Origin: Hermetia illucens
Lineage: Eukaryota; Arthropoda; Insecta; Diptera; Stratiomyidae
DNA length: 64,000 nucleotides
NCBI RefSeq assembly: GCF_905115235.1
Contig: NC_051850.1
Location: 161,572,615-161,636,614, forward strand
Direction: 5' to 3'
The notes under the pieces: generated by a model
Databases searched by the model: none
Seen by the model: only the letters and a program-made list of their open reading frames with translations
What the model was told of the DNA's origin: nothing
Shown: positions 34,591 through 46,449 of the stretch, piece by piece
How the letters are laid out: every line of letters starts with the position of its first letter
Numbering within the stretch: position 1 is the stretch's first letter
Translations under genes and position numbers: made by a program

Positions 34591-35477
34591 CCCACGCTCC
34601 TAATCTATAAATGATAATTCATTTAATTGATGGCTATCGAAGTTAGTCACTGGTGGATATTTTTCTACTTGCATGGGTATATTTCAATAATCACGTCAAC
34701 TTACTTATGTAGATACGATTTATGTGTTGATAAAGCTTATCATTACCTTTAAAGATAATGCCCAAATATTACCTCTAGAAAATCCTCAGTCGATTGAGTC
34801 GAGTTCTGATTGCTGATTTTTATCCGTTCTCCACACGAATTGTTAAGGGAAGCGAGGAAGGACTAAGGTCAGTCACGAGGGTTGAGCTACCTCAAAATCT
34901 AAAGTGTCCTGTCCCTTGCTCGCGTCTGTTGGTTGCGACCGCACTGAAATACAAACCAAAAGCGTGAAGTGCACGCCAAGCTAAGGTCTGAAACATAAAA
35001 AGATAATTATTTAATGAGATAATGAAAAAAAGACAAATTTACTTTTTTAATGCCGAATAGTAACTTTTTTATTCCTCATATACCGGTATTTCGAGTGAGT
35101 GAGTTTTTGTCTCAAAAAAATAAACAAAAACTCACTAAGGAAGGGGATATCTGGAGAGAAATATTTAGTGTGAGTTCTACAAGGAAATGGGAAAAGGGTT
35201 CTTAAGGTCCGCTTGCATGATCCAGCTATCGCTTGGTAGTGAGAAAATTATCTTTCCGTTCAAAAGGCAATTATCCTGGAGAGCCCGGGAGGATATCAAT
35301 GAACCTTTGGTTGCCTTCAAAAGCGATATTTTTTTAGACGTGACTGAAAGCTCTAGACAGGCATCACAAAACCTAATTGGCTCCAAAATCATGTAAATAG
35401 ACCAATCATCGTAAGAGACTGAAGGATCTGCTGGTCGCTGCAAGTGATGGTGGATGTGAGGCACTTGAAATCCCATA
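34591..35477. other. GST gene 2 upstream region and unassigned sequence
   Basis: The first ~150 bases resemble the upstream DNA of gene 1 and the pseudogene ('gataattcatttaattga', 'gtcactggtgg', 'tatttcaataatca'). Beyond about 34.78 kb nothing is recognised. Confidence 0.45.
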
Positions 35478-35545
35478 ATAATAATAACACTGTCAAAGAA
35501 AGTTGGACTACGTCCTAGAAAAACTATTGTCCCGCTTTAATTTTA
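35478..35545 (-). mobile_element. LOA-type LINE 3' terminal stub
   Basis: Begins with an ATAATAATAATAA tail, followed by sequence matching the 3' UTR of the 55.6-kb LOA element ('gtcctagaaaaactattgt'). Only the terminal ~65 bases are present. Confidence 0.5.
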
Positions 35546-35584
35546 TTCCAATTAAATAGAGAGATTAACTGGAGAAGGATTCCT

Positions 35585-37470
35585 TTTACGAGGCAGTTGA
35601 GGCGGACCCTCCAAGCCTATCCTAAGAATGATATCAAAATCATACTTGGAGCTTTCAATATTCAAGTAGGGACGGAGCCCGTATTCAGGCGATATGTTCG
35701 TTCCCATCTGGTGCCTGGTTTGGGCGGAAAGCGGTCCACAAACATACGTGGGCCTCTCCAGACGGGACCACTTTCAACCAAATTGACCACGTACTGATCG
35801 AACGCCGACACCTCTCAGCATTGGTCTAGGGGGGGGGGGGCAATACAGACTCGGATCACTATCTTGTTGGTATGGTGCACCGAGCTCGAATTACGACACC
35901 ACCTACAAGCCCCTCTGACAATCAGGTGAGAGTGAATACTGAAGCCATCCACAACACAGCCCTCCGCGACACCTATAAGAGGGAAATGGATGCCGCAATA
36001 ACCGCAGTCCACAGAGGACCTGGAGATGAAGCATCAACAAATGATCTTCACAACCACCTGAAGAGCGTTATCATTGATACAGCCACAAACATACTTGGCC
36101 GCAGCCGCAAGAAAAGTCGGAACGGCTGGTTCGATGATGAATGTAAACTAGCAACGGAACGGAGGAATGCCGCATACCGAGTAATGTTGCATTCTCAAAG
36201 AACGCGGGCACGCGTAGAGACCTACCAAGAACTCCTCGAACGTAAAAGCGACTTCAAAGACGGGAAAAGGAAACCTGGGAGAACCAACAGGTCTGTGAAC
36301 TCGAAAAGTACAGAGAGTAACCGCACTAGGCGCGGAAGTTTTACCAAGAAGTCAGCAGAATGAAGCCTTACACACTTCAATGCTCATCCTGCCGAGACAA
36401 AGAGGGAAATCTGATTTCCGACAGAATTGGCATATTGGAGCGATGGGTTGAATATTTTGAAGAACTGCTCAACAATCAGAACATCAACGAGTTGGAGGTC
36501 CCGCCAACTGAAGACGACGGACAAATGCTGCTATCACCAAGCATAGAAGAAACAGTTCGTGCAATCCACCGGCTTAAAAACCATAAGTCACTAGGAACCG
36601 ATGGAATTACAGCCGAATTGGTCAAATATGGAGGCGATAAATTACACCAAGCGGGTCATCAACTTGTGCTCAAATTATGGGATAGCGAATTAATGCCTGA
36701 CGACTGGCAATGGGGCATTATCTGTCCCATACAGGCAGATATCACGCAGTGCAGCTATTATAGAGGTATCACGTTGCTGAGTATCATCTATAATATTTTC
36801 CCCGCTATCTTGCTAGGCCGGATAGTCCCATACGCCCAGAACATCATAGGCCATACCAAAGAGGCTTCACTCCAGGCAAATCAGTAACAGATCAGATTTT
36901 CTCTCTGCGACAAGTGATGAAAAACTGTTGGAATATGGACATCAGTTGCACCATCTCTTCATCGATTTTAAAACCGCCTATGATAGCATAGCCAGGGTAA
37001 AACTGTATACGGCCATGACAGAATTCGGTATCCCGACGAAATGAATAAGACTGACTAGGCTAACCCTGACCAATGTGCGAGGCCAGATAAAAGCAGCAGG
37101 ATCACTCTCAAGACCATTCAACATATACAACGGTCTAAAACAAGGGGATGCCGTATAATACGTGTTCTTTAACCTGGCCCTGGAGAAAGTGATCCGCGAT
37201 ACAGATGTAAATGCGAGAGGTGCTATTCTCTTCAAGTCCACCCAACTACTGGCCTACGCTGACGATATCAACTTCATGGGAAGAACAACCCGAGTTGTAC
37301 AGCCTACCTTCATCCAGACCGAGCTGGCGGCGCGAGATCTCGGGCTGCACATTAATGAAGGCAAGACAAAGTGCATGGTGGCAACGTCAGCGTCAAAAAC
37401 AAAGGAATTCCTTATATCAGGGAAAACAGTTCGTGCAGAGGAGGCTATTTGAACTGTCTGGCTGAATTGG
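35585..37470 (+). mobile_element. RTE-type LINE, family 'beta', 5'-truncated copy
   Basis: Plus-strand. It starts inside the endonuclease (35.6-35.9 kb), then the linker 'ITTPPTSPSDNQVRVNTEAI' and 'SRKKSRNGWFDDECKLATER'. RT follows (36360-37450) with 'MKPYTLQCSSCRDKEGNLIS', 'HKSLGTDGITAELVKYGGD', 'SYYRGITLLSIIYNIF' and 'LLAYADDINFMGRTTRV' (catalytic YADD). The frame is broken several times, including loss of continuity in the RT fingers. The 3' end of the family is absent. Confidence 0.82.
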
Positions 37471-38195
37471 AAAGAATTCCTTGGGTTCATCAGGGGAAGC
37501 ACCGACAGCGATTCTCGGCAGAAAGGCGAAGCCATCAAGTGAGCCAAAGAAGAAAGACAACGAAAACGGAGTGAATTTCTTGTGGCTGAAGTGGATCGAA
37601 ATGGTTCATTTTCATAATTGAATTTGGTGACCGAAGAGTGAAGAAATTTCAAACGGCAATTTGGCTTTCGCCGAGTCAAGAAGGTTCAAATATGTATATG
37701 GAACCGTGTGGGCTGATCGGATTTTTTTTACTGGCGCGGAGTAGAAAAGAAGATTTAGAAAAACATTAGGCGAAGATCACTTTACGGTTTCTTACCATGG
37801 TAGACGCAAATCGCCCGACGCTGCTTCACCTCTGCCCTAGAAGCAGCGTGATGGAAGTATCTCGCAGATGTTAAATGCATCTTTGTATAATTCGCAGAGC
37901 GCGACGTAACTGCGGATTATATTAAGCGTAAATCCGACCATACTTTGGACCAAAACTTGGCCAGAGCTAAGTCCGCATCCATTAATGTCGGACCGGACAA
38001 AATGGGGAGCAACTTACTTCCTCTTTCTTTGGTCCACGCACTATTCCTTTAGGGCTTAGCATACAAACTTCAAAAAATATTAGGCGAAGATAGCTGGTGA
38101 GGTAAGGCAGCGTCTGCCAGTTTGCCTCTGCCCTGGTAACAAACGGTAAAGCCTCCCCTAACATAATGACCTGAGGATGTCCAGGCCGGGACTGA
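37471..38195. other. Unassigned sequence with a repeated motif
   Basis: About 700 bases with no recognised coding. The motif 'attaggcgaagat' with similar flanks occurs near 37.76 and 38.08 kb in direct orientation, suggesting an old internal duplication. Confidence 0.4.
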
Positions 38196-38199
38196 GCTT

Positions 38200-38560
38200 C
38201 TCAGGCCGTGACTCATAATACATTTGAGGCAGGGGAAACATCGATTCGTTTGCCCTTCGTCGATTTTTTATATCTAGGGAGCATGGTTTCTGCCGACACA
38301 CTCGGCCCTACCATCACTATCACAAGGAAGCTTCAAACCATCAGCAACACCTGTGTGCGACATATCATCGGAGTACGCTGGTCAGATACTATCTCAAAAG
38401 AACAACTTGGTCAGCGTACAGGCCTATCACCCAAACGCAATGGAATCGGAAGGCGAAAGGTCACACATTAAGGAGTGGCGGCAAACAGCAACAATGGCCG
38501 AGGAGCGCGGGCGTTTCACGAAATAGTGGAGGGAGTCAAAGCATATTTCAGGTAACTGTG
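38200..38560 (+). mobile_element. LINE C-terminal fragment (gamma-like)
   Basis: Plus-strand. Encodes 'FLYLGSMVSADTLGPT' and 'KLQTISNTCVRHIIGVRWSD' with 'ISKEQL', then 'HIKEWRQTATMAEERGRF'. These match the region after YADD through the C-terminus of RTE-type endonuclease-reverse transcriptases. Truncated at both ends. Confidence 0.62.
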
Positions 38561-39175
38561 AAGGATGACTCGTAGGTGTGGGTGACACACTGTACCCCAC
38601 CAAGGGAGTAGCAACCTTTTATCGACTAGTATCGGATTCAGAAGTCCTTTTGAAGACGGCGTAGTGGTCCTCACGTTGGCGAAGTATTTTAAATTAAATA
38701 TTAAATATGTTATTTGTAAAATTTTTATCGTTGATCGACAATTGAATCGTCAGGATTGAATTTAAAACGGCAAAAATGATCAACCAAGTGGGGACCACCA
38801 TCTTCGACTATTATTTCTAGGTCCGGGTTGTAGCCTGATTAGTTGATTTTTTAAAAAGCTATAAAAGATAAATTTGAACAAATTTATCTTGTTTGATATG
38901 AATCAAAGTATCAATTATCAATATTCTAATGATTCCAGGCAAAAAATCTTGGGAACCTATTACTAGTAGTCTAATAGACCCATTTTAATTTTTCGCTGAC
39001 AGGGTAATGGTTTTCGGATCAGGAAAAATTGAAATAGTTTTTATAGACTACTTGCTCAATGTTTGGAGGTTTTGCTGGTTGGAAACGTTAGTAAATTGAA
39101 ATCTCCATATTTTGATTCATATCTAACGAGACATATTTGGTCCAATTTATCTTCTATAGAGTGTTAAAAAATCTA
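38561..39175. other. AT-rich sequence, no feature recognised
   Basis: No gene or repeat boundary that I can support. Confidence 0.4.
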
Positions 39176-39179
39176 ATGA

Positions 39180-39540
39180 TTACTTGCCTGAAACGCTATA
39201 ACTCGGGCTTTATGTAAATTAAGGCCACGTTCCCTTATCATATTCTCCAGTGATATGTTTCTAGAATATACCTTAGCATTGGAGCGGCCTTTTGCGGAGT
39301 TGATAATGAAAAAAGATAAAAATTTGCCTGATACGAACATTATCGTACATTTACGAATTATGCGGGTCATGCTAACCTGGAAGGCAATGATTTAGCATTT
39401 ATTACACAATACACGTTTTGGACATTTTGATAATCGTTATTAACCATGATATCCTGCTATAAACAATACTTGGGTTCTTGATTTATTTTCATTAAGTTGT
39501 GAAATATTCCGCGATAGGCAAAACTTCAACCAAAGAAGGA
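39180..39540 (-). repeat. GST duplication unit, 3' flank (pseudogene copy)
   Basis: Shares 'gcggagttgataatgaaa', 'aatttgcctgatacgaacattatcg', 'tagcatttattacac' and 'ttttggacattttgataatcg' with the flanks at 46.45 and 51.93 kb. The deletion in this copy joins this flank directly to the end of exon 1. Confidence 0.78.
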
Positions 39541-39694
39541 GGTTCAAAATGAAGCCTCTGGTCTACTATTGCGCCTTTGTAGAAATTCCTAGAATACAAG
39601 GAATCCTTTCTCAAATGCATTTTCCATCGTCTTCAAGGGTGGGGATGGTGTGTTGCAGGTTCTTTTTCAGATACTCTTCCATAGATTTTTCCAT
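39541..39694 (-). pseudogene. Epsilon GST pseudogene (exon 1 remnant)
   Basis: Host-gene relic in register with the array. From ATG at 39694 the frame reads M-E-K-S then 'MEEYLKKNLQHTIPTLEDDG' and 'KCI'. Compared with genes 1-4 it lacks residues ~4-43, so there is no catalytic Ser12. After 'GKCI' a second deletion removes the 'WDSHAI' segment and shifts the frame. The out-of-frame remainder still spells 'KDSLYSRNFYKGAIVDQRLHFE'. The end of exon 1, the intron and exon 2 are gone. The TATA box is retained (39764-39757, minus) but the initiator has changed from ACTGA to ATGA on the plus strand. Unlikely to yield a functional enzyme. Confidence 0.88.
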
Positions 39695-39756
39695 ATTGAA
39701 GCCGAAATGAGGACCTTCACAAAATATCTAAAAACTTCACAATGAGTTCCTTTTGC

Positions 39757-39764
39757 TATAAATA
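39757..39764 (-). promoter_or_regulatory. Retained TATA box of the GST pseudogene
   Basis: TATTTATA on the minus strand, in the same sequence context as the promoters of genes 1-4. The upstream 'gcatttaattga' block is also kept. Confidence 0.6.
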
Positions 39765-40119
39765 CTCTTGCTCTTTATCTATGGGGAGATAATGCATTTA
39801 ATTGAATACTATCCAAATTCGAGCTAATTACTGGGGTATATTTTTCTTTTTGTTTGTTTATACTTCAATAATTAGGCAAACCCACCTTACACATATGTAT
39901 ATATGATTTACATACATATATGTTGATAAGGATTATCACTAACATTAAAAATAATGGTTAGATATTACCCTCAAGAAATTCCCAGTAGATTGAAAGGAGT
40001 TTAGATTGTTGGTTTTTCCCTCGATGCCTCTATTGAGGATGGAGGAGAGGAATGGGAGGGGATATTACGACATCTCCTAAGTTTCTAATGGGGCCAATTT
40101 AATACCAGTGCAGTGTTAA

Positions 40120-40690
40120 TTATAATACAATTTTTGGTAAGGAAAGCAAACTGTGTCCTAGAAGAACTATTGCGCAACTTTGTTGGTTATAGTATACCTA
40201 TAGTGTGCCGTCCAGGCCTTATTATGTTCCTTACTTCCAATTATTTTAACCTGACTACTTTGCACAGATGCCGGACACTGCCCCAGAACATATGTGGAGG
40301 CTTCGTTCACTCTCCTTACAGAATTTGCAATGGACGATATCCCCAGTTTAGCCTGCAGTGACCAGCGAAAGAAGAATTCTCATCTTTCAAGCGGTTTAGC
40401 TTGTATCGCCTATGAGCAGTCTTGACTATTTCATTCGTGGTAGATTCGTCCAGTACAGCCGTTCCTCTTCATCTCTTAGCGTCATAGGTACGAACCCTTT
40501 CCAACTGGACAGAATATAAAACTTTCTTCGATTTTGGCAGCTCCCTTCCTCGCTGATACTCCCGGACATTTTGAAGGCCCTAGAAGGATCATTGCCTCAC
40601 TGATACACTCGCAAACTTGTCTTTGAAGTTTGTGCAATTTCCTGGCTATTGTGTTGAGCTCAGTTAGCCTAACTATTGCAGTGGATATCA
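40120..40690 (-). mobile_element. LOA-type LINE fragment, internally deleted
   Basis: Minus-strand match to the 3' end of the 55.6-kb LOA element. 3' UTR and C-terminal coding run from 40.12 to about 40.49 kb. The sequence then jumps to an RT-connection piece at 40.53-40.69 kb ('ARKLHKLQRQVCECISEAM'). Confidence 0.68.
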
Positions 40691-40734
40691 AGTGCATCAT
40701 TTTCGAGGTACATTCCTATTTTTTCCCTAATTCA

Positions 40735-40915
40735 GGCTAACGAGAACTCACTTGCCAAGATTGGTCTGTACATGTCTGTCGATGGGAAATGACTAAAAGA
40801 CCGGCTGAAACAACGGTGGCTTGATATGTTGGATGGCAATTTGGAAGCCTCACGACCCAATCCAGATCAAGCTTTGAGAGAACAAAATGCCACAACCCAT
40901 CATGAGCGATTGAAT
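40735..40915 (+). mobile_element. LINE alpha C-terminal fragment
   Basis: Plus-strand piece matching the alpha tail: 'NENSLAKIGLYMSVDG' with 'RPAETTVA'-like text, then 'WLDMLDGNLEASRPNPDQAL' (in frame pieces). Truncated at both ends. Confidence 0.6.
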
Positions 40916-41194
40916 CTGTGAGTGGAAAAACCGTATTATTTCAAAATTGACCGTTTTTAATTGAGGAAGCCAAAATCGAATTTAACCGTTCCGCTTTCTG
41001 ATAAGTTGAAGAATAGTATAAATAACACTCCGTGTACACATTTACGAGGCTACCTGTTAATCTAAGACGTTATTGAGTTAATATTGAGTGGAAAACAATA
41101 TAATTCCTGGAATTATATCGTTTTTTGACTCACTATGTAGTCTTCTTGCTGCTAGAGTCTCACTTGAGTAGTCGACTCTATTAACTTGCAACCT
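40916..41194. other. Unassigned sequence
   Basis: No feature recognised. Confidence 0.35.
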
Positions 41195-44177
41195 TTTCAT
41201 TTTTGTTACCGCTGTTATTTAGTCGGCGGTCAAAGGGTAGTATAGGTCCCAGGGCGAAACGTGAATCGGTACTCAGGATGAAGCATAAAACCTGGGAAAC
41301 GCTGAACCAACACCAACAGCTCTACTACGAAACCCTATCTCCACCTCCACGTGGTGATCGCTGGGAGTTCTTTTTTCATGAAAAACTGCAGACGGAGAAG
41401 GATGATGGCGAGTCTCCCGCGCCAAAAAAAAAACGGGAGAAAATGTACTCCAATATAAGGCTAACGTAACAGCGTTGCAAAAGATGCGATGGACAGGGAC
41501 CGGTTTTCTGGAGAAGAGCCGCTACACCATTTATTATAGTGGCCATCCAGTAAACCATGTGCTCGGAGTAGCTTTCTTAGTCAGCCAAAAAATGAAACCT
41601 GCTGTTATCGGCTTTGAAAATCTGTGTTTGTGAGACAAGTTTAGAAATATAAGCCTCACTAACGTTCACGCCCCTACAGAGGAGACTGCATTATCCAGTT
41701 AGCAGCATCACACGAAATGGTTGTTGGAAGTACCTGGTTTGCGCGGAAAGCGGTTCACAAAGATACGTGGGCCTCTCCAGACGAGACCACTTTCAACAAA
41801 ATTGACCACGTGCTGATTGAACGCCGCCACCTCTCAGCCTTGATGAATGTCAGAATATATAGGGGGGCCAATATAGACTCGGACCACTATCTCGTTGGAA
41901 TGGTGCTCCCAGCTCGAATAACAACACCACCTATAATCCTCTCTGACAATCAGGTGAGAGTGAATACTGAAGCCATCCACAACACAGTCCTCCGCGACAC
42001 CTATAAGAGGGAAATGGATGCCGCAAAAAACGCAGTCAACAGATGTCCTGGAGATGAAGCATCAACAAATGATCTTCACAACCAGCTGAAGAACGTTATC
42101 ATAAATACGGCCACAAACATACTTGGCCCCAGCCGCAAGAAAAGTCGGGAAGGCTGGTTTGACGATGAATGGAAGCTAGAAACGGAACGGAAGAATGTTG
42201 CATACCGAATAATGTTGCATTCTCAAAGAACGCGGGCACGCGCGGAGACTTATCACAAACTCCGTCGAACGGAGAAGCGACTTTACAGACGGAAAAAGGA
42301 AGCCTGAGAGAACCAACAAGTCTGTGAACTCGAAAAGTACAGGAAGCAACCGCACCAGTCGCGGAAGTTTTACCAACAAGTCAGCAGGATGAAGCCTTAC
42401 GCACCTCGATGCTCATCCTGCCGAGACAAAGAGGGAAATTTGATTTCCTACAGAGTGGGCATATTGGAGCGATGGGTTGAGTACTTTGATGAACTACTGA
42501 ACAACCAGAACATCGGCGAGTTGGAGGTCCCGCCAACAGAAGACGACGGACAAATCCTGCCACCACCAAGTTTAGGAGAAACAGTCCGTGCAATTCATCG
42601 ACTTAAAAATCATAAACCGCCAGGAGCCGATGGAATTACAGCCGAATTGGTTAAATATGGAGGTGACCAGTTACACCAAGTGGTTCATCAACTTGTGCTC
42701 AAGGTATGGGACAGCGAATCAATGCCTGACGATTGGCAACGAGGCATTATTTGTCTCATACATAAGAAGGGAGATATCGCACAGTGCAGCAATTGTAGAG
42801 GTATCACGTTGCTGAGTAACATTTATAAGATATTCTGCGCTATCTTGCTAGGCCGGATAGCGCCATACGCTCAGAACATCATTGGCCCATACCAAACAGG
42901 CTTCACTTCAGGCAAATCAGCAACAGATCAGATTTTATCTCTTTACGGCAAGCGATGGAAAAACTGTTGGAATATGGACACCAGTTGCACCATCTCTTCA
43001 GCCGCCTATTACAGAATAGCCAGGGTAAAACTTTACGCGGCCATGAGAGAATTAAGTATCCTAACGAAATTGATAAGAGTGACTAGGCTGACCTTGACCG
43101 ATGTACGAAGCCAGATAAAAGCAGCAGGAGCACTCTCGAGACCATTCAACGTCAACAACGGTCTACGACAAGGGAACGCCCTATTTTGTGTCCTCTTCAA
43201 CCGGGCCCTGGAGAAAGTGATTCGCAATGCGGATGGAAATGCGAGAGAGACCATCCTTTTCAAGTCCGTCCAACTACTGGCCTACGCTGACGATATCGAC
43301 ATCATGTGAAGAACAAGCCGTGATGTACAGTCTACCTTCATCCAGATCGAGCAGGCGGCGCGAGATTTTGGGCTGCACATTAATGAAAGCAAGACCATGT
43401 ACTTCGGTGGCTACGCCGGCGCCAAAACCAAAAGAACGAACAACATCGAATCGCACTGGTGAAAGGGAAACAATGAAAATAGGAGACTACAACTTTGAGA
43501 CCGTTGACAATTTCTGCTATCGAAAATGACAACCGATAGGAGCCTATTTCAACTTACAAAAACAGTTTCGCTCGAAACGTCTCACCATAGGGTCAAAGCT
43601 CTTACTGTACAAGTCTATGACCTTACCAGTCCTATGTATTCCTCGGAGACTTGGGTTCTTAGCAAAAAAACTGGGAACTCTTGGCCGCGTTCGAGAGAAG
43701 AATTCTCCGAAAAATTTTTGGCCCCCTACATGAGGATGGACGATTCCGTAGCTTACATAACCACGAAATCTATGAGAGATACCATGACCGTCCGATTGTG
43801 GATAAAATCCGGTTCAAAAGGTTACGGTGGGCGGGTCACTTAATCCGTATGGATGAGCATAACCCAGCCCAGAAAGTCTATAAGGGCAATATCTATGGTA
43901 GAAAAAGAAGACGAGGCGGACCCTGCCTAAGATGGAGCGATGGCGTAGGTCAGGACGCCAGACAGCTTTTAGCGATATCGAATTGGTGGACCTTGTCGTA
44001 AAACCGGGATGTCTGAAATTCCTTATTAAGGAAGGTCTAGACCGGAAACCGGTTGTTGCGCCATTGATGATGATGATGAATTGGTGGACCTCTTCGTAAA
44101 ACCGGGATGTCTGGAATTCCTTATTAAGGCAGGTCTAGACCGGATACCGGTTGTTGCGCCGATGATGATGATGATGA
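41195..44177 (+). mobile_element. RTE-type LINE, family 'beta', nearly complete copy
   Basis: The longest unsplit beta copy. 5' leader (41.2-41.65 kb) shared with the 63.5-kb copy. End of the endonuclease (41717-42307; 'FNKIDHVLIERRHLSAL', 'DSDHYLVGMVL' with the catalytic His), then the linker 'RKKSREGWFDDEWKLETER'. RT is at 42389-43309 with 'HKPPGADGITAELVKYGGDQ', 'SNCRGITLLSNIYKIF', 'FTSGKSATDQI', 'NNGLRQGNALFCVLFNRALE' and 'QLLAYADDIDIM'. The C-terminus (43526-44001) has 'LYKSMTLPVLCIPRRLGS'-like text and 'RFKRLRWAGHLIRMDEHNPA'. It ends in (GAT)n, a short-repeat tail as in RTE elements. The N-terminal endonuclease is deleted and frames break several times. Confidence 0.85.
43984..44177 (+). 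repeat. Tandemly doubled LINE beta 3' terminus
   Basis: The final ~97 bp of beta, from 'attggtggacc' through 'ccggttgttgcgcc' to the GAT run, occurs twice head to tail (about 43984-44082 and 44083-44177). Each copy ends in its own (GAT)n run. Confidence 0.85.
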
Positions 44178-44329
44178 CTAGCAGCTAAAAGAGTATTTTA
44201 TCACGGTTCTTAACTGTATGACTGATAGTGATTTTCCGCCTCTTATGGATGATGTGGCTGGTCCTCAAACAAACGGATTGACACTGAACTTGACGGTTTC
44301 CCCGCAGAGTCATTTATCGCTGCATCTGC

Positions 44330-45400
44330 AGTTTCAGCTTCTTCTACTTGTATGGATATCTTAGGAATCGGGGACGTTTCCCAGAGAGTGGAAGAAGGGG
44401 ATGATCGTGAAGATTCTAAAGAAGGGTACAATTGGAGATGTATCTGCATATTCCCTGCCGTCACAAAGTTAATAGCTAAAATAATCCTCGACAGGGAGTA
44501 GGTGATTTCCGGTTCGGTTTTTCGTATATTGACCACATTAACACCCTGCGTATCATTTTGGAACATTGCGCGGAGTTTAGATCTTCGTTACAGGTGTTCT
44601 TCATCGATTTCGGGAAAGTTTTCGATAGTGTAGACAGGCAGTGCATCTCGCATGCTCTACGCAAGAGCTAGCTATGAGCGACATGTGACGACGCAAAATG
44701 TCACGTGGTGGATCAAGGTGGAATCTCTGAAAAATTTGAGTTCCAGTGCAGAATCCGCTAGGATTGTATCATGTCATCGATGTCATTCCTTTTTGTTATC
44801 GAGGGCGTTCTTCATGTTGCCTTGTCCGACCTCAACTTCGTTAATGATATCTGTTTACTCTCTCACTGGGTCAGGGACTTTGGCCAAATGGAATTTGGAA
44901 AGAGTGGCAAGTAAATTTGGACTGACGATAACCACCAACAGAACCAAGGTTTTCAGTCTGGCGGGCCTTTGAACTCCCCCTATCTGCATGAATGGGCAGA
45001 GCGTCGAACGGCTCGATTAATTTGTATATCTAGAAAGTGTAGTTTTGGCAGATGGTAGCATTGAACTGGATGTCGATCGACGCAGTAGCTCGGCTAGACA
45101 CGCTTTCGCTGCCTTGCCTAAGCGCTGGAAATACAGTAATCTTAACGTGAATATCAAGTTGATTTTGTTCTGTGCTAGTGCTCTTTCTGTTGCTATATCA
45201 TCATCATCAACGGCGCAACAACCGGTATCCGGTCTAGGCCTGCCTTAATAAGGAACTCCAGACATCCCGGTTTTGCGCCGAGGTCCACCAATTCTGTTGC
45301 TATATGGTATGGAAAACGACCCTCACTGACACTCAAAGGCTCTAAGCCTTCGTGAATATCTGTGTGCGAGGTATCAGCAGGGTGCTTATTTTTTGTCATG
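44330..45400 (+). mobile_element. RTE-type LINE, family 'gamma', RT fragment
   Basis: Plus-strand, in several frames: 'FPREWKKGMIVKILKKGT', 'YIDHINTLRIILEHCAEFRS', 'LQVFFIDFGKVFDSVDRQC', 'NDICLLSHWVRDFG' (YADDICLL region), 'YLESVVLADGSIELD' and 'FCASALS'. The YADD itself is not readable. A 93-bp beta stub with a target duplication interrupts it at 45199-45291, after which 'LLYGMEN' and 'AFVNICVRGISRVL' continue. Broken throughout. Confidence 0.75.
45199..45291 (-). mobile_element. 93-bp LINE beta 3' stub with 14-bp target duplication
   Basis: Only the last ~93 bases of beta are present, minus orientation, starting with the (CAT)n tail complement. It is flanked by 'ttctgttgctatat' at 45185-45198 and 45292-45305. 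Removing it restores the gamma LINE sequence. Confidence 0.92.
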
Positions 45401-45414
45401 GCTTGAAGGAGGAG

Positions 45415-45835
45415 CAACATTTTGCGTGAAATTTTGCCTTAAATTAGACAAATCGTTCGCCGAAACTTTTCAAATGCTACAGCAAGCCTTTACTGATGAA
45501 CGATTCATCACGTTCATGGTGTCACGAGTGATGTAAATGGTTCAGGGAAGGCATAACATCAACGGAAGATAACCCTCGTTCAGTGAGGCCTTCAGCCTCA
45601 ATTGGCGACCTTCATGTAGCCAAAGTGAATGCCTATGTGCGTTGCAATTATCTTCTGACGATTCCAGAGATGCCAGAGGACTGAAACAGCTCTTTTGGGA
45701 CATGTCAGAAGATTTTGACCCAAAATTTGGAGATGAGAAGTTCATTCCACGACTGATGACAGAGGATCAAGAAGCGCATCACGTGTAGGTTTTTCAAGAG
45801 CTTTTGGAAATGGTCAATGCATATTTCAAACCAAG
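45415..45835 (+). mobile_element. mariner-type transposase N-terminal fragment
   Basis: Plus-strand. 'EEQHFALKFCLKLDKSFAET'-like text (with one change), 'FQMLQQAFTDERF', then 'KFIPRLMTEDQEAHHV' and 'FQELLEMVNA'. These match the paired HTH region and linker of a mariner subfamily different from the 18.5/26.7-kb element. No catalytic domain, no termini found. Confidence 0.7.
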
Positions 45836-46440
45836 AACTTGGTCGGTGTACCGGCGTGTCATTTGTAGGCGATGGGATCGGAATGCGAATGTTGCAGTGG
45901 ATAGGTTACACATTAAGGAGTGGTGGAATTTTCATTACCGGATAACTCCAGCAGTGGAACCTACTCTCCCAAGAAAGCACTTGGTGCAGAACAGTAGAGG
46001 GAAAGAGTTCGTATATACCTTATGCGTCTGCAAACTATTTCATCCACCGGGGATGGACAACTACGGGACGTGAAAACACTTCGATTTTTGGTGAAGTCTG
46101 GTTCGCAATTCTAACCAAGGTGAATGCCATGCCAGGGGGTATCCCATGGTGTAAAAGCATCACTTTTGCAGGGATCTTCTAAGCCTTATTGACCTTCATC
46201 AACCTTCCTGAGTGGTTGGGTTTCAACGATCTTTTTGGACTTGCGTTAGCCACTGAATTACATTTGATGCCGGCGTAGTTCTCTCGGCAGTGTAGATTAT
46301 TTAAAATTTCTGTCGTCCACATCGTAAAATATTCATCGCTGGTCCATAATTGGATCATCCGCATTGATTAGATTACCGCCCGAGTACGTGCGAATGTAAG
46401 TTTGTGCCCAAAATACTGTTGGTGATGGTGGTGGAAACTA
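45836..46440. other. Unassigned sequence
   Basis: Short frames only; nothing recognised. Confidence 0.35.
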
Positions 46441-46449
46441 TATAAGCTT

